A DNA stretch of 52,488 bases. It comes from Phenylobacterium sp. Lineage in GTDB: Bacteria > Pseudomonadota > Alphaproteobacteria > Caulobacterales > Caulobacteraceae. This document shows, one piece after another, positions 8,364 through 17,857 of this stretch. Location of the stretch: the NCBI RefSeq assembly GCF_025351295.1, contig NZ_JANXWD010000167.1:1-52488 (forward strand), written 5' to 3'. Below the pieces are notes generated by a model. The model was not told the origin of the DNA. It ran no database searches and saw nothing but the letters and a program-made list of their open reading frames with translations. The translations under genes were made by a program, and so were the position numbers. Every line of letters starts with the position of its first letter. Position 1 is the stretch's first letter.

Positions 8364-9266
8364 GTGCCGCGCCTGTTCAGCGCCTATGTGATTGTCGACT
8401 GGAGCGCGTCCTCCAAGCCGAACACCGGGGCGGACTCCGTCTGGATCGGCGTGCTCAAGCGCGACGTGCGGTTCCGGCTGACCTTCGAGGCGTTCAATCC
8501 ATCGACCCGGGCCGAGGCGGAGACCCGCCTGGCCGCCCTGCTCGACGACTTCAAGAAGCGTTCGGAGCGCGCCCTGGTGGGATTCGATTTCCCGCTGGGC
8601 TTCCCGCGCGGCTACGCTGCGGCCCTGAAGCTGAACGGCGAACAGCCGTGGCGGGCCGCCTGGGACGACCTTGACCGGTTCGTGAAGGACAAGGCCGACA
8701 ACACCAACAACCGCTTCGGCGTGGCGGCCGGCGTGAACCGCCGGCTGACCAACGGGCCGTTCCCGTTCTGGGGCTGCCCGCCGAAGGACACGCTCTCCAC
8801 CCTGCAGCCCAGGAAGAGCCGGCCCCACGGGCCCGACGACCTGCCGGAGCTGCGCCACGCCGAGCTGGTGGCCAAGGGCGCCTCGTCGATCTGGAAGACC
8901 TACTACAACGGTTCGGTCGGCGGGCAGGCGATCCTGGGGATGCCGGCGGTCCGGCGGATCAAGCTGGCGCGCGGCGACGCGGCCCGCGTCTGGCCGTTCG
9001 AGACCGGCTTCAAGGCCCTGACAGAGGCGGACCTGGAGGGCGTCGGCGTCGTGCTGGCGGAGGTCTATCCTTCGCTGGTCAAGCCGCTGGGGACCGTCGG
9101 CGAGGTCAAGGACCTGCAGCAGGTGCGCACGCTGGCCGAACATTTCGCGCGCCTGGATGAGGCCAACAAGCTGGGCGCCCTGTTCGGCCCGCCCAAGGGG
9201 ACCGCTGCCGAGGTGGTCCTGGACGCCGAGCGCGAAGAGGGCTGGATCCTGGGCGCCGGCGCTTAG
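8364..9266 (+). CDS. Conserved hypothetical protein, DUF429/RNase H-fold-like
   Basis: The 300-residue cytosolic protein begins VPRLFSAYVIVDWSASSKP, followed by DSVWIG and GFDFPLGFPRGYAA, then WGCPPKDTL and VLAEVYPSLV. The VDWSA...DSxWIG and GFDFPLGFP motifs recur in alphaproteobacterial proteins sometimes labelled cobalamin biosynthesis CbiG; the acidic residues suggest an RNase H-like fold as in DUF429, but this is from memory. The function is unknown. GTG at 8364 is chosen because GGAG ends 6 bases upstream; a TTG two codons earlier is too close to that site. Confidence 0.6.
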   Translation: MPRLFSAYVIVDWSASSKPNTGADSVWIGVLKRDVRFRLTFEAFNPSTRAEAETRLAALLDDFKKRSERALVGFDFPLGFPRGYAAALKLNGEQPWRAAWDDLDRFVKDKADNTNNRFGVAAGVNRRLTNGPFPFWGCPPKDTLSTLQPRKSRPHGPDDLPELRHAELVAKGASSIWKTYYNGSVGGQAILGMPAVRRIKLARGDAARVWPFETGFKALTEADLEGVGVVLAEVYPSLVKPLGTVGEVKDLQQVRTLAEHFARLDEANKLGALFGPPKGTAAEVVLDAEREEGWILGAGA

Positions 9267-9384
9267 CCCCCGGCTCGCACCCGCCGCTCCGCCGCTCGTC
9301 CCCGGTCCCTGGGCCCTGCGCCCTGGTCCCGGCGGGAGATTCGTTTTTCCTTGCGGAGCTGTTCGCAAAGGAGCCCGCTCGGCC

Positions 9385-11334
9385 ATGACCTCACCGCCTC
9401 GCACCGCCGTTCGGATGGCCCTCGCCGGCGGCCTGCTCGCGCTTGCGGGCTGTTCCCAGGCGCCGAAGCCCGTCGCCACAGCGCCGGACGTGGACTGGCC
9501 GTTCTATGGCGGCGACGCCGGCGGCCAGCGCTATTCCACCGCCGCGCAGATCACCCCGGCCAATGTCACAGGCCTGAAGGTCGCCTGGACCTATTCCACC
9601 GGCGAGCTGGTCCGCCACGCGAAGGACATCAAGCACGCCTCCTTCGAGAACACCCCGATCCTGGCCGGCGGGCGGCTCTATGTCTGCTCGCAGTTCGATG
9701 CGGTCTCGGCGGTGGACCCGGCCACGGGCAAGCCGCTGTGGTCCTACGATCCCGGGGTGGATCCTAAGGTCCGCTATCCCAACGACTTCAGCTGCCGCGG
9801 CGTGACCTACTGGCGCGACCCGCTGGTGGCGGACAACGTGCGGTGCTCCGAGCGGGTCTATGTGGGCACGGTCGACCGGCGGCTGATTGCCCTGGATGCG
9901 GCGACCGGCGCGCCCTGCGCGGGATTCGGCAAGGCCGGGGTGGTCGATATCGGGGCCGGCGTGGTGCTGGAGCACAAGGGCCAGATGCAGATGACCTCGC
10001 CGCCAGTGGTGGCGAAGGACACCCTGATCGTCGGCTCGTCGCTGGACGACAATCAGCGGGTCCGGGAGATCACCGGCGCCGTGCGGGCCTATGACGTGCG
10101 CACCGGGGCGGCGAAGTGGAGTTTCGATCCACTGGGCTCGGCCGCGCCCGGTACGGTGGCCGGCGCCGCCAACACCTGGGCGCCGCTGTCCGTGGACGTC
10201 GCCCGCGGCCTGGTGTTCATCCCCACCTCCAGCCCCAGCCCGGACTTCTACGGCGCCCAGCGGCGCGGCCCCGACGGCCAGGCCAATTCGGTTGTGGCGC
10301 TCGACGCATCGACCGGCCGGCTGGTCTGGAGTTTCCAGACCACCCACCACGACATCTGGGACTATGACGTGCCCGCCCAGCCGACCCTGGGCGACGTGGC
10401 GTTCGGCGGCCGCATGACCCCGGCCGTCATCCAGGGGACCAAGCAGGGCCTGATCTTCACCCTGGCGCGGGAGACCGGCAAGCCGGTGATCCCGGTCGAC
10501 GAGCGGCCGGTCCCGCAGGGCGGCGCGCCCGGCGAAGTGCTCTCGCCCACCCAGCCCTTCCCGCGACTGCCCAGGGCGCTGGGGCCCGCCACCATCAGCC
10601 CGGACAGCGCCTACGGCATCGGCCCGATCGGCAAGAGCGCCTGCCGCAAGCTGATCGCCGGCGCCAGGTTCGGGGGGATGTACACGCCGCCCTCGACCCA
10701 GGGTACGCTGATCTATCCGTTCACCGGCGGCGGCGTGAACTGGGGCGGGCTGGCCTTCGACGCGGGCCGGCAGGTGGTGTACGTCAACACCTCCAACGCC
10801 GTGCACAAGGTGACCCTGATCCCGGCCGACAAGGTCAAGGCCACGCAGCGGGCCGAGATGGGCAAGGAGGTCTCGCCGCAGGCCGGCGCGCCCTATGGCA
10901 TGAAGCGCGAGGTGCTGCTCTCGCCGCTGGGCCTGCCCTGCAACCCGCCGCCGTGGGGCCAGCTTCACGCCATCGACATGCGGACCGGCAAGGTGTTGTG
11001 GGAGGTCCCGCTGGGCACCACCCGCGACCTGGCCCCGGGGTCGCAGTTCCTGCTGCACAACACGGGCACGCCCAACTTCGGCGGGCCGATCGCCACGCGC
11101 TCGGGGCTGGTGTTCATAGGTGCGGCCATGGACAACGATCTGCGCGCCTTCGACGCCGCCACGGGCCGGGAGCTCTGGCGCGGACGCCTCCCGGCCGGCG
11201 GCCAAGCCACCCCGATGACCTATGTCTGGAAGGGCCGGCAATATGTGGTGATCGCCGCCGGCGGCCACGCCAAGACCGACACCCGGCGCGGCGACACGGT
11301 GATCGCCTTCGCCCTGCCCGGCCCGCTTATGTGA
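9385..11334 (+). CDS. PQQ-dependent dehydrogenase, lipoprotein (glucose/quinate dehydrogenase-like)
   Basis: The 649-residue protein has a lipoprotein signal (MALAGGLLALAGC, cysteine at 22) and then an eight-bladed PQQ propeller with repeated tryptophan-docking motifs such as AVDPATGKPLWSYDPG, AYDVRTGAAKWSF, ALDASTGRLVWSF and AFDAATGRELWRG. PQQ-contact segments include DYDVPAQPTL and FGGMYTPPSTQG. It resembles the soluble domain of membrane glucose/quinate dehydrogenases but replaces their five membrane helices with a lipid anchor. It should act in the periplasm on a sugar or polyol and pass electrons to the quinone pool or a cytochrome. AAAGGAG lies 11 bases before the ATG. No PQQ synthesis genes are in the window. 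Confidence 0.88.
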   Translation: MTSPPRTAVRMALAGGLLALAGCSQAPKPVATAPDVDWPFYGGDAGGQRYSTAAQITPANVTGLKVAWTYSTGELVRHAKDIKHASFENTPILAGGRLYVCSQFDAVSAVDPATGKPLWSYDPGVDPKVRYPNDFSCRGVTYWRDPLVADNVRCSERVYVGTVDRRLIALDAATGAPCAGFGKAGVVDIGAGVVLEHKGQMQMTSPPVVAKDTLIVGSSLDDNQRVREITGAVRAYDVRTGAAKWSFDPLGSAAPGTVAGAANTWAPLSVDVARGLVFIPTSSPSPDFYGAQRRGPDGQANSVVALDASTGRLVWSFQTTHHDIWDYDVPAQPTLGDVAFGGRMTPAVIQGTKQGLIFTLARETGKPVIPVDERPVPQGGAPGEVLSPTQPFPRLPRALGPATISPDSAYGIGPIGKSACRKLIAGARFGGMYTPPSTQGTLIYPFTGGGVNWGGLAFDAGRQVVYVNTSNAVHKVTLIPADKVKATQRAEMGKEVSPQAGAPYGMKREVLLSPLGLPCNPPPWGQLHAIDMRTGKVLWEVPLGTTRDLAPGSQFLLHNTGTPNFGGPIATRSGLVFIGAAMDNDLRAFDAATGRELWRGRLPAGGQATPMTYVWKGRQYVVIAAGGHAKTDTRRGDTVIAFALPGPLM

Positions 11335-11344
11335 GGCGGCGGCG

Positions 11345-12721
11345 TCAGAGCGGGCGGCGGCTCAGCAGCCAGAACCGCCCCAGCAGCAGGCCGCCGGACA
11401 GGAAGCTCGCCACCACCACCGCCCAGACCATGCCGATCAGGCCGTGGCCAAGCGGGATCGCCCAGAACCAGGCCAGCGGCATCATCACCACCACATAGCT
11501 GGTCAGGTGGGTGGCGGTCGGAACCCAGACGTCGCCGCGGGCCCTGAGCGCCTGGGCGATCACCACCTGCAGAGCGTCGGGGACCAGGAACAGGCAGCAG
11601 ATCGCCAGCGCCGGGACCGCCATAGCCAGGGTCGCCGCGTCGCGGGTGTAGCCGTGGGAGATCAGCAGCGCATTGGGCCAGATGACCAGCGACACCAGCA
11701 TCCCGAACACCGCCGTCACCGCGAAGGCGACCAGGCCGGCACGGGTCACGCCGGGGCCGTCGCGCGCGCCATAGGCCTTGCCCACCAGGACCGCCGCTCC
11801 CGTGGCCAGGCCGAGCGGCACCATGAACACCAGGGCGATGACGTTGAGCACGATCGCCCAGGCGGCCACGGCCAGGGCGCCGATCCAGCCGGCGATCACG
11901 TTCATGCTGGCGAAGGCCGCCACCTCGAAGAAGTTGGAGACCCCCGCGCCGTAGCCGATCCGCCGCTGCTCCACCGCGGCCGCCCGGTCCGGCTCGGGCT
12001 TGCTGAACACCCCGAGCGCGCGCGCCTCGGGCATGCGCAGGATGTAGATCAGCATCGCCAGCGCCAGGAAGGTCCGCGCCCCGGTGGTCGCCCAGGCCCC
12101 GCCCACCGCGCCCATCGCCGGCAGCCCAAAGGTCCCCGGCACCAGCAGCAGGTCAATGATCAGGTTGACGATATTGGCCGCCCACATGGCCCAGGCGCCG
12201 GGGCCCGGCCGCGACAGCCCCTCCAGCCAGAAGCTGGCGGTGACGCTGAGCCCGTAGCCAGGCAGGGACAGGGCGAAGACGATCAGCGGCAGGGTCGCGC
12301 CGTCGACCAGGTCCTTGGGCAGGTGCAGCACGCGCAGGAACGCCGGCCCCGCCGCGATCAGGACCGCGGTCGAGACGATGCCGATCCAGAAGCTGTAGAC
12401 CAGCCCGCGGCGCAGCACCGCGCCCACCAGGTCGCGCCGCCCCTGGCCGATCCGCCGGGCGGTCATCACCTGGACGCCGCTCAACAGCCCCACGGCCATG
12501 GTCAGGATCACGCTGGTCGGGGCCCAGGCCAGCGCGTGGTAGCCGAGCTGCTTGGCCGAAAAGTTGCCCACCACCAGGGCGTCGCACAGCCCCATGCCCA
12601 TGATGCCCAGGCGCGAGATCACCACCGGTCCGGACAGGGTCAGGAGCGTGGCGAGATCGGTGCGGACGAGGCTGCGGCGCGCCGCCGAATCGGCGGGCGC
12701 CTTGGCCGCGGGGCGGTCCAT
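11345..12721 (-). CDS. MATE-family multidrug efflux protein
   Basis: The 458-residue integral membrane protein has about twelve hydrophobic segments arranged in two halves. Typical family segments are TLLTLSGPVVISRLGIMGMG, DALVVGNFSAKQLGYHALAW and LVPGTFGLPAMGAVGGAW. MATE transporters export cationic drugs in exchange for protons or sodium. The start is the ATG of MDRPAAK; the open frame extends 66 codons further but only through palindromic repeat copy B, so the longer form is rejected. The ribosome site is weak. It lies tail-to-tail with the PQQ enzyme gene, 10 bases apart. Confidence 0.88.
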   Translation of the reverse strand: MDRPAAKAPADSAARRSLVRTDLATLLTLSGPVVISRLGIMGMGLCDALVVGNFSAKQLGYHALAWAPTSVILTMAVGLLSGVQVMTARRIGQGRRDLVGAVLRRGLVYSFWIGIVSTAVLIAAGPAFLRVLHLPKDLVDGATLPLIVFALSLPGYGLSVTASFWLEGLSRPGPGAWAMWAANIVNLIIDLLLVPGTFGLPAMGAVGGAWATTGARTFLALAMLIYILRMPEARALGVFSKPEPDRAAAVEQRRIGYGAGVSNFFEVAAFASMNVIAGWIGALAVAAWAIVLNVIALVFMVPLGLATGAAVLVGKAYGARDGPGVTRAGLVAFAVTAVFGMLVSLVIWPNALLISHGYTRDAATLAMAVPALAICCLFLVPDALQVVIAQALRARGDVWVPTATHLTSYVVVMMPLAWFWAIPLGHGLIGMVWAVVVASFLSGGLLLGRFWLLSRRPL

Positions 12722-12792
12722 GGTGGGGACTTTCGAGCTTTCAAAGAGCGGCGGACACTGACGACCAAGTGAAAAAAGGCAAGCCGAGTTTG

Positions 12793-12930
12793 CCCTCCCC
12801 TTCATGGGGAGGGACAGGTCGCGAAGCGACCCGGGTGGGGACGTCAGGATCAAGCTCCGACTCCGCACTCCGGCCCACGCGTCCCCACCCTGACCGCTTC
12901 GCGGTCTGTCCCTCCCCATGAAGGGGAGGG
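12793..12930. repeat. Long palindromic intergenic repeat, copy B
   Basis: Outer arms CCCTCCCCTTCATGGGGAGGG and its near-mirror at the right end enclose GGTCGCGAAGCGACC, GGGTGGGGACG/CGTCCCCACCC and GACCGCTTCGCGGTC. Each outer arm is itself a hairpin. It lies between the DAHP synthase stop and the MATE start, both on the minus strand. It is nearly the same length and organisation as copy C at 17702, with differing core sequence. Confidence 0.9.
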
Positions 12931-12934
12931 AACG

Positions 12935-14320
12935 TCAGATGCTCATCGCCACCTGGTCGGACAGGTCGACCCGGTCGTCCTTAAGCTTCTCGGCCACCAG
13001 GAAGGCCAGTTCCAGCGCCTGCTCGCCGTTCAGGCGGGGGTCGCAGTGGGTGTGGTAGCGGTCGCCCAAGTCGCCCTCGCTGACCGAGCGGGCGCCGCCC
13101 AGGCATTCGGTGACGTTCTGGCCGGTCATCTCCAGGTGGACGCCGCCCGGATGCACGCCCTCCGCGCCGCAGATCTCCACGAAGCTCTTCACCTCCGACA
13201 GGATGCGGTCGAACGGCCGGGTCTTGTAGCCGTTGTTGGCGGTCAGCGTGTTGCCGTGCATCGGGTCGGTGGCCCAGACGACGTTGCGGCCGGACGCCTT
13301 GGTGGCGCGCAAAAGGCCGGGCAGGCGCTGGGCGATCTTGTCGGAGCCGAAGCGGCCGTAGAGCGTGATGCGGCCGGCCTCGTCCTTCGGATTCAGCACG
13401 TCGATCAGGCGCAGAATGTCGTCGCCCTCCATCGTCGGGCCGCACTTGATGCCGATCGGGTTGCGGATGCCGCGGAAGAACTCGACGTGGGCGCCGTCCA
13501 GCTGCCGCGTGCGCTCGCCGATCCACAGGAGGTGGGCGGAGGTGTCGTACCACTCGCCCGAGGTGCTATCGACCCGGGTCATCGCCTCCTCGTAGCCCAG
13601 CAGCAGGCCCTCGTGGGAGGTGAAGAACTCCACCCGGTGCATCTCCGGATGGCTCTGCGGCGTCACGCCGATGGCGGCCATGAAGGTCAGGGACTCGGAG
13701 ATCTTCTCGGAGAGCTCACGGTATCGCGCGCCCTGGGGACTGTCGTTCACAAAGCCCAGGGTCCAGCGGTGGATGTTGTAGAGGTCGGCATAGCCGCCGC
13801 CGGCGAAGGCGCGCAGCAGGTTCAGCGTCGCGGCCGACTGGCTGTAGGCCTGGATCAGCCGCTGCGGATCCGGGATCCGCGACTGGGGCGTGAACTCCAT
13901 GCCGTTGATGTTGTCGCCGCGGTACGACGGCAGCTCGACGCCGTCGATCACCTCGACCGGCGACGAGCGCGGCTTGCCGAACTGGCCGGCCATGCGGCCC
14001 ACCTTCACCACCGGCTTGCCGCCCGCGAAGGTCAGCACCACCGCCATCTGCAGGATCAGACGGAAGGTGTCACGGATGTTGTCGGCGTGGAATTCCTTGA
14101 AGCTCTCGGCGCAGTCGCCGCCCTGCAGCAGGAAGGCCTTGCCGGCCGCCACGTCGCCCAGCAGGCTCTTCAGGCGGCGCGCCTCGCCGGCGAACACCAG
14201 CGGCGGCATCCGGCGCAGGGTGGTCTCCACCTGCGACAGCGCGGCCAGGTCCGGATAGTCGGACGGGATGTGCTTGGCGGGCTTGGCTCTCCAGGAAGCC
14301 GGCGTCCAGTGTGCGGTCAT
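12935..14320 (-). CDS. aroG: Class II 3-deoxy-7-phosphoheptulonate (DAHP) synthase
   Basis: The 461-residue protein matches the plant/mycobacterial class II DAHP synthases: [24 protein letters not shown] at the N-terminus, [54 protein letters not shown] and ATDPMHGNT. It condenses phosphoenolpyruvate with erythrose 4-phosphate, the first step of the shikimate pathway. The metal-binding cysteine in GGDCAE, histidine in MHGNT and glutamate in HLEMTG are present. It is full length and cytosolic, with its own upstream region. Confidence 0.95.
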   Translation of the reverse strand: MTAHWTPASWRAKPAKHIPSDYPDLAALSQVETTLRRMPPLVFAGEARRLKSLLGDVAAGKAFLLQGGDCAESFKEFHADNIRDTFRLILQMAVVLTFAGGKPVVKVGRMAGQFGKPRSSPVEVIDGVELPSYRGDNINGMEFTPQSRIPDPQRLIQAYSQSAATLNLLRAFAGGGYADLYNIHRWTLGFVNDSPQGARYRELSEKISESLTFMAAIGVTPQSHPEMHRVEFFTSHEGLLLGYEEAMTRVDSTSGEWYDTSAHLLWIGERTRQLDGAHVEFFRGIRNPIGIKCGPTMEGDDILRLIDVLNPKDEAGRITLYGRFGSDKIAQRLPGLLRATKASGRNVVWATDPMHGNTLTANNGYKTRPFDRILSEVKSFVEICGAEGVHPGGVHLEMTGQNVTECLGGARSVSEGDLGDRYHTHCDPRLNGEQALELAFLVAEKLKDDRVDLSDQVAMSI

Positions 14321-14444
14321 GGCTCTAACTTCAGAAGCCGCCGGTTTGGCGGGCCGGGCGTTTTACCCGCAACCGCCCCGAGCGTCGATGGGGCGCTTGG
14401 GCCTGGGGTCCGTACTCAATGCTGAATGAGCGGGGTCACAGTGG

Positions 14445-15623
14445 TCAGGCGGCAGCCTCCTGCGCAGAGCCCATGGCGGCGATCACCGCGACCAGGGCGC
14501 CCAGCGCCAGCCACCACTCCTGCCAGATCCCGAAGCTGACGGCGCCGAAGAACAGATAGACCGCGGCCGAGCCGGCGGCGGCGGCGGTCACCAGGCTGCG
14601 TCGGTCCCGCGCCAGGCCGCGGAACAGGACCGCCCAGGCCAGGGCGGCCAGGACGGCCCCCAGGGCCCCGAGCTCGAGCCAGACCTGCAGGGCGCTGTCG
14701 TGCGGATGCAGGCCGATATGGGTCCCGAAGGTGCGGCTGGCATCCAGGCCCCAGCCCCGCCAGGGATGCTCTGCGATCCGGTCCATGGCGTAGGCCCAGT
14801 AGCTGAGCCGCTCCTCCCAGGACAACGGCAGGTGTTTGCCCAGCCCCAGCACGCGCACGGCCAGCACCACCGCCGGCATCACCAGCACGAAGGCCGCCGC
14901 CGCAGCGCCCATGGCGCTGGGCGCGGCCCGAGGCCAGGTCCAGACCAGGCCCGCGGTCAGTATCACCAGGCCGACCGCCAGGACCGGCGCGTCGGACAGG
15001 AAGACCTGCGCCAGCGCCGCCGACCCCGCCACCATCGGAACCGCCAGCCACCAGGGCGCGCCGGCGCGGCGGCCGCCCGCCGCCGCCACCGGCCACAGGA
15101 GCGCCAGGACAAAGCTGCCGTGGGCGATGTTCTTGCGAGCCAGGTCCGGGCGGATCGGATCGTGCATCGCATTGCGCAGCGCCTGGTAGATCCCTGCGCC
15201 GGTGAACGCCTCGACGAGCAGCAGCAGGCCATAGGCCGCCAGCCCCCAGGCCAGGACCCGCAGGGCCAGGCGCTGCAACGCGGGGTCCGCCCGCCGCGCG
15301 CCGCACCACGCCGACCCGTAGAGCGGCAGTTGCAGCGCCAGCTTCAGGGCCACCAGCTCGCCCGGTTTGGTCGGATGGCTCGGGCTCCACAGGCTGGACA
15401 GCGCCGCCCAGGCGAGCCCCAGCAGCAGGATCAGGGCCAGGGGGGCGTCCTGCGGCCGGATCCGCACCGCCGGCAGGCACAGCAGCCCGACCAGCGCCAA
15501 AAGCGGCGCGAAGGCCAGGGGACCCAGCCAGGCGAACAGCGGCGTCAACCCGGCCGCGCCGACCAGCAGCCAGCCGCACCAAACCCCGAAGCGGTCGCGC
15601 GGGATTACCCCCGTCGCCGTCAC
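14445..15623 (-). CDS. O-antigen ligase-like membrane protein (Wzy_C)
   Basis: The 392-residue protein has around ten to twelve hydrophobic segments and the Wzy_C-type periplasmic loop with RIAEHPWRGWGLDASRTF and GLHPHDSALQVWLELG. Ligases and polymerases of this family attach or polymerise surface polysaccharide using a conserved G-x-x-x-x-H-S/N-x-L motif, here HPHDSALQ. A GTG start overlapping the gor stop (GTGA) is chosen, giving translational coupling; longer in-frame starts would lie well inside gor. Which glycan it handles is not evident, as no other polysaccharide genes are close. Confidence 0.78.
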   Translation of the reverse strand: MTATGVIPRDRFGVWCGWLLVGAAGLTPLFAWLGPLAFAPLLALVGLLCLPAVRIRPQDAPLALILLLGLAWAALSSLWSPSHPTKPGELVALKLALQLPLYGSAWCGARRADPALQRLALRVLAWGLAAYGLLLLVEAFTGAGIYQALRNAMHDPIRPDLARKNIAHGSFVLALLWPVAAAGGRRAGAPWWLAVPMVAGSAALAQVFLSDAPVLAVGLVILTAGLVWTWPRAAPSAMGAAAAAFVLVMPAVVLAVRVLGLGKHLPLSWEERLSYWAYAMDRIAEHPWRGWGLDASRTFGTHIGLHPHDSALQVWLELGALGAVLAALAWAVLFRGLARDRRSLVTAAAAGSAAVYLFFGAVSFGIWQEWWLALGALVAVIAAMGSAQEAAA

Positions 15624-17002
15624 GCCACCGCGCCGAGCGCCGGCGGCATATACTTGTCGCGCAGGGTCACCAGTTCCTCGGCCAGGGTCGGATGGACGGC
15701 GCAGGTGGCGTCCCACTGCGGCTTGGTCACGCCCATCTTCATGGCGATGGCGGCCATCTGGATGATCTCCGGCCCGTCGGGGGCGACCACATGGCAGCCC
15801 ACGATCTTCTCTGTCCCCTGCTCCACCACCAGCTTCATCAGGCAGCGCTGGTGGCCGCCGTAGAAGGTCTCCTTCATCGCCCGGAACTTGGCGAGGTAGA
15901 TGTCGACCTTGCCGTACTTGTGGCGCGCGTCGGCCTCCGACAGGCCCACCGAGCCCATCTGCGGCTGGGTGAACACGGCCGAGGCCACCATCTCGTGGTC
16001 GAAGCTGGTCGGGTTGTCATGGAACTCGGTCTGGGCGAAGGCCGCGCCCTCGCGGATCGCCACCGGGGTCAGGTTGATCCGGTCGGTGACGTCGCCCACG
16101 GCCCATATGTTGTCGATGTTGCTGCGGGAGTATTGGTCCACCTTGACCGCCCCGTTGGCGGCCAGTTCGACGCCGGCCGCCTCCAGCCCCAGGCCCTGCG
16201 TGTAGGGTTCGCGTCCGAGCGCGAACATGACCACGTCCGAGTCCAGGCTGTGGTTGTCGGCGCAGTGGGTGACCAGGCCGGTGGCGGTCTGCTCGATCCT
16301 GGCCGGCTGGGTCCCCAGGCGGATCTTGATGCCGCGAGCGTCCATCTCCTCGGCCAGGTGGCTGCGGACATCGTCGTCGAAGCCGCGAAGGATATTGGGT
16401 CCGCGGTGGATCAGGGTGGTTTCCACGCCCAGCCCATTGAAGATGCAGGCAAACTCGCAGGCGATGTAGCCGCCGCCGGCGATCACGATCCGCTTCGGCA
16501 GCTGTTGCAGGTGGAAGGCCTCGTTGGAACTGATCGCGTGCTCGACGCCCTCCAGGTCCCTGGGCATCCAGGGGCGGCCGCCGGTGGCGATGAGGATCTT
16601 CCGGGCGGTGAACGTCCCCTTGCCCTCGACCTCGACGGTGTGCCGGTCCTTCAGGGTCGCCCGGGCGTGGACCAGTTCGGCGCCGGCGTTCTGCAGGTTG
16701 CGGACATAGATGCCGGACAGCCGGGCGATCTCGTCATCCTTGGCCATCAGGAACTTCGGCCAGTCGAAGGTCGGCGTGCCGACATCCCAGCCGTAGCCCT
16801 TGGCGGTCTCGAAACTCTTTGAATATTCAGAGGCGTAGACCATGAATTTCTTAGGCACGCAGCCGCGGATCACACAGGTGCCGCCGACCCGATCCTCCTC
16901 GGCCACCGCCACCTTGGCGCCCGACATGGCCGCGACGCGCGCCGCGCGCACGCCGCCCGAGCCCGCGCCGATCACGAAGAGGTCGTAGTCAAAGTCCGCC
17001 AC
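15620..17002 (-). CDS. gor: Glutathione-disulfide reductase
   Basis: The 460-residue flavoprotein has the FAD Rossmann motif FVIGAGSGGVRAARVAAMSGA, the redox-active disulfide GGTCVIRGCVPKK, the NADPH motif IAGGGYIACEFACIF and the C-terminal dimer segment with CHVVAPDGPEIIQ and AVHPTLAEELVTLR. The HPT..E triad marks the catalytic histidine-glutamate pair. It keeps glutathione reduced, consistent with the several GSTs in the window. GTG start, with TAGGAG 6 bases upstream. It follows rpiA by 9 bases and overlaps the next gene, forming a three-gene operon. Confidence 0.95.
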   Translation of the reverse strand: MADFDYDLFVIGAGSGGVRAARVAAMSGAKVAVAEEDRVGGTCVIRGCVPKKFMVYASEYSKSFETAKGYGWDVGTPTFDWPKFLMAKDDEIARLSGIYVRNLQNAGAELVHARATLKDRHTVEVEGKGTFTARKILIATGGRPWMPRDLEGVEHAISSNEAFHLQQLPKRIVIAGGGYIACEFACIFNGLGVETTLIHRGPNILRGFDDDVRSHLAEEMDARGIKIRLGTQPARIEQTATGLVTHCADNHSLDSDVVMFALGREPYTQGLGLEAAGVELAANGAVKVDQYSRSNIDNIWAVGDVTDRINLTPVAIREGAAFAQTEFHDNPTSFDHEMVASAVFTQPQMGSVGLSEADARHKYGKVDIYLAKFRAMKETFYGGHQRCLMKLVVEQGTEKIVGCHVVAPDGPEIIQMAAIAMKMGVTKPQWDATCAVHPTLAEELVTLRDKYMPPALGAVA

Positions 17003-17011
17003 CGGTCGCTC

Positions 17012-17698
17012 CTAAGGTTCTAATTCTATGACGCCGTCCGGGCCGCCGATCAGCGCCCGGTCGGCCAGGTCCAGAAAGAGGCCGTGGTCGACCACCCCGG
17101 TGACGCTCTTCAGCGCCGCCGCCAGGGCCGCCGGCTCCACGATCCGTCCGCAGGCGGCGTCATAGATAAGGTTTCCGCCGTCGGTTCTTACCGGCTCGCC
17201 GTCCTTTCGGCGAAGCATCGGCGCGATACCCAAATCGCATTCCGCCAGGGCGTCGCAGATCCGCAGCGCCGTGGTCGTGTGACCGAACGCCACCACCTCG
17301 ATGGGCAAAGGGTATTTCCCGAGCATTTTCACATGTTTGGCCGCGTCGGCGATCACCACACAGGACCGCGACGCCTCCCACACCAGCTTCTCGCGCAGCA
17401 GCGCCGCCCCGCCGCCCTTGATGAGCGCCAGCCCAGGCCCGATCTCGTCGGCCCCGTCGACGGTGAGGTCGATGGCCTTGGTCTCGCCCAGCTGCCCGAT
17501 GCGGATGCCAAGGCTGGTCGCCAGGTTCCCCGTCGCCTGCGAGGTCGGCACGCCGAGAATATCCAGCCTGCGCGCGGCCAGGGCGCGGACGAACCACGCC
17601 GCCGTCGACCCGGTGCCCATGCCCACGACCATGCCGGACATCACCAGCGCGGCGGCGGCCTCCGCGGCCGCGCGTTTCTGAGCGTCGATATCAACCAT
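17012..17698 (-). CDS. rpiA: Ribose-5-phosphate isomerase A
   Basis: The 228-residue enzyme shows MVVGMGTGSTAAWFVRAL (phosphate loop), DLTVDGADEIGPGLALIKGGGAALLREK (catalytic region) and TDGGNLIYDA, all diagnostic of RpiA. It interconverts ribose 5-phosphate and ribulose 5-phosphate in the pentose phosphate pathway, which also supplies NADPH for the next gene, gor. The only purine-rich sequence before its ATG (GGGGAGGG) is contributed by the outer arm of palindromic repeat copy C, so the repeat supplies the probable ribosome site. Confidence 0.95.
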   Translation of the reverse strand: MVDIDAQKRAAAEAAAALVMSGMVVGMGTGSTAAWFVRALAARRLDILGVPTSQATGNLATSLGIRIGQLGETKAIDLTVDGADEIGPGLALIKGGGAALLREKLVWEASRSCVVIADAAKHVKMLGKYPLPIEVVAFGHTTTALRICDALAECDLGIAPMLRRKDGEPVRTDGGNLIYDAACGRIVEPAALAAALKSVTGVVDHGLFLDLADRALIGGPDGVIELEP

Positions 17699-17701
17699 TT
17701 T

Positions 17702-17840
17702 CCCTCCCCTTCATGGGGAGGGATAGGCTGCGAAGCAGCCAGCGTGGGGAAGTCGCGATCAAGTTCCGACTCCGCACTCCGGCGCACACTACCCCACCCG
17801 GCTCGCCTCCGGCGAGCTGTCCCTCCCCATCAAGGGGAGG
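17702..17840. repeat. Long palindromic intergenic repeat, copy C
   Basis: Outer arms CCCTCCCCTTCATGGGGAGGG and CCCTCCCCATCAAGGGGAGG enclose GGCTGCGAAGCAGCC, AGCGTGGGG/CCCCACCCGGCT and GGCTCGCCTCCGGCGAGC-like stems. The middle segment TCAAGTTCCGACTCCGCACTCCGG closely matches copy B. It separates rpiA from glmU (both minus strand) and abuts the rpiA start codon. Confidence 0.9.
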
Positions 17841-17857
17841 AAAAAGCGATGCGACGA

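Noticed and set aside
12722..12919. N-terminal extension of the MATE protein
   Set aside because: The extra 66 codons translate palindromic repeat copy B and have no family counterpart.
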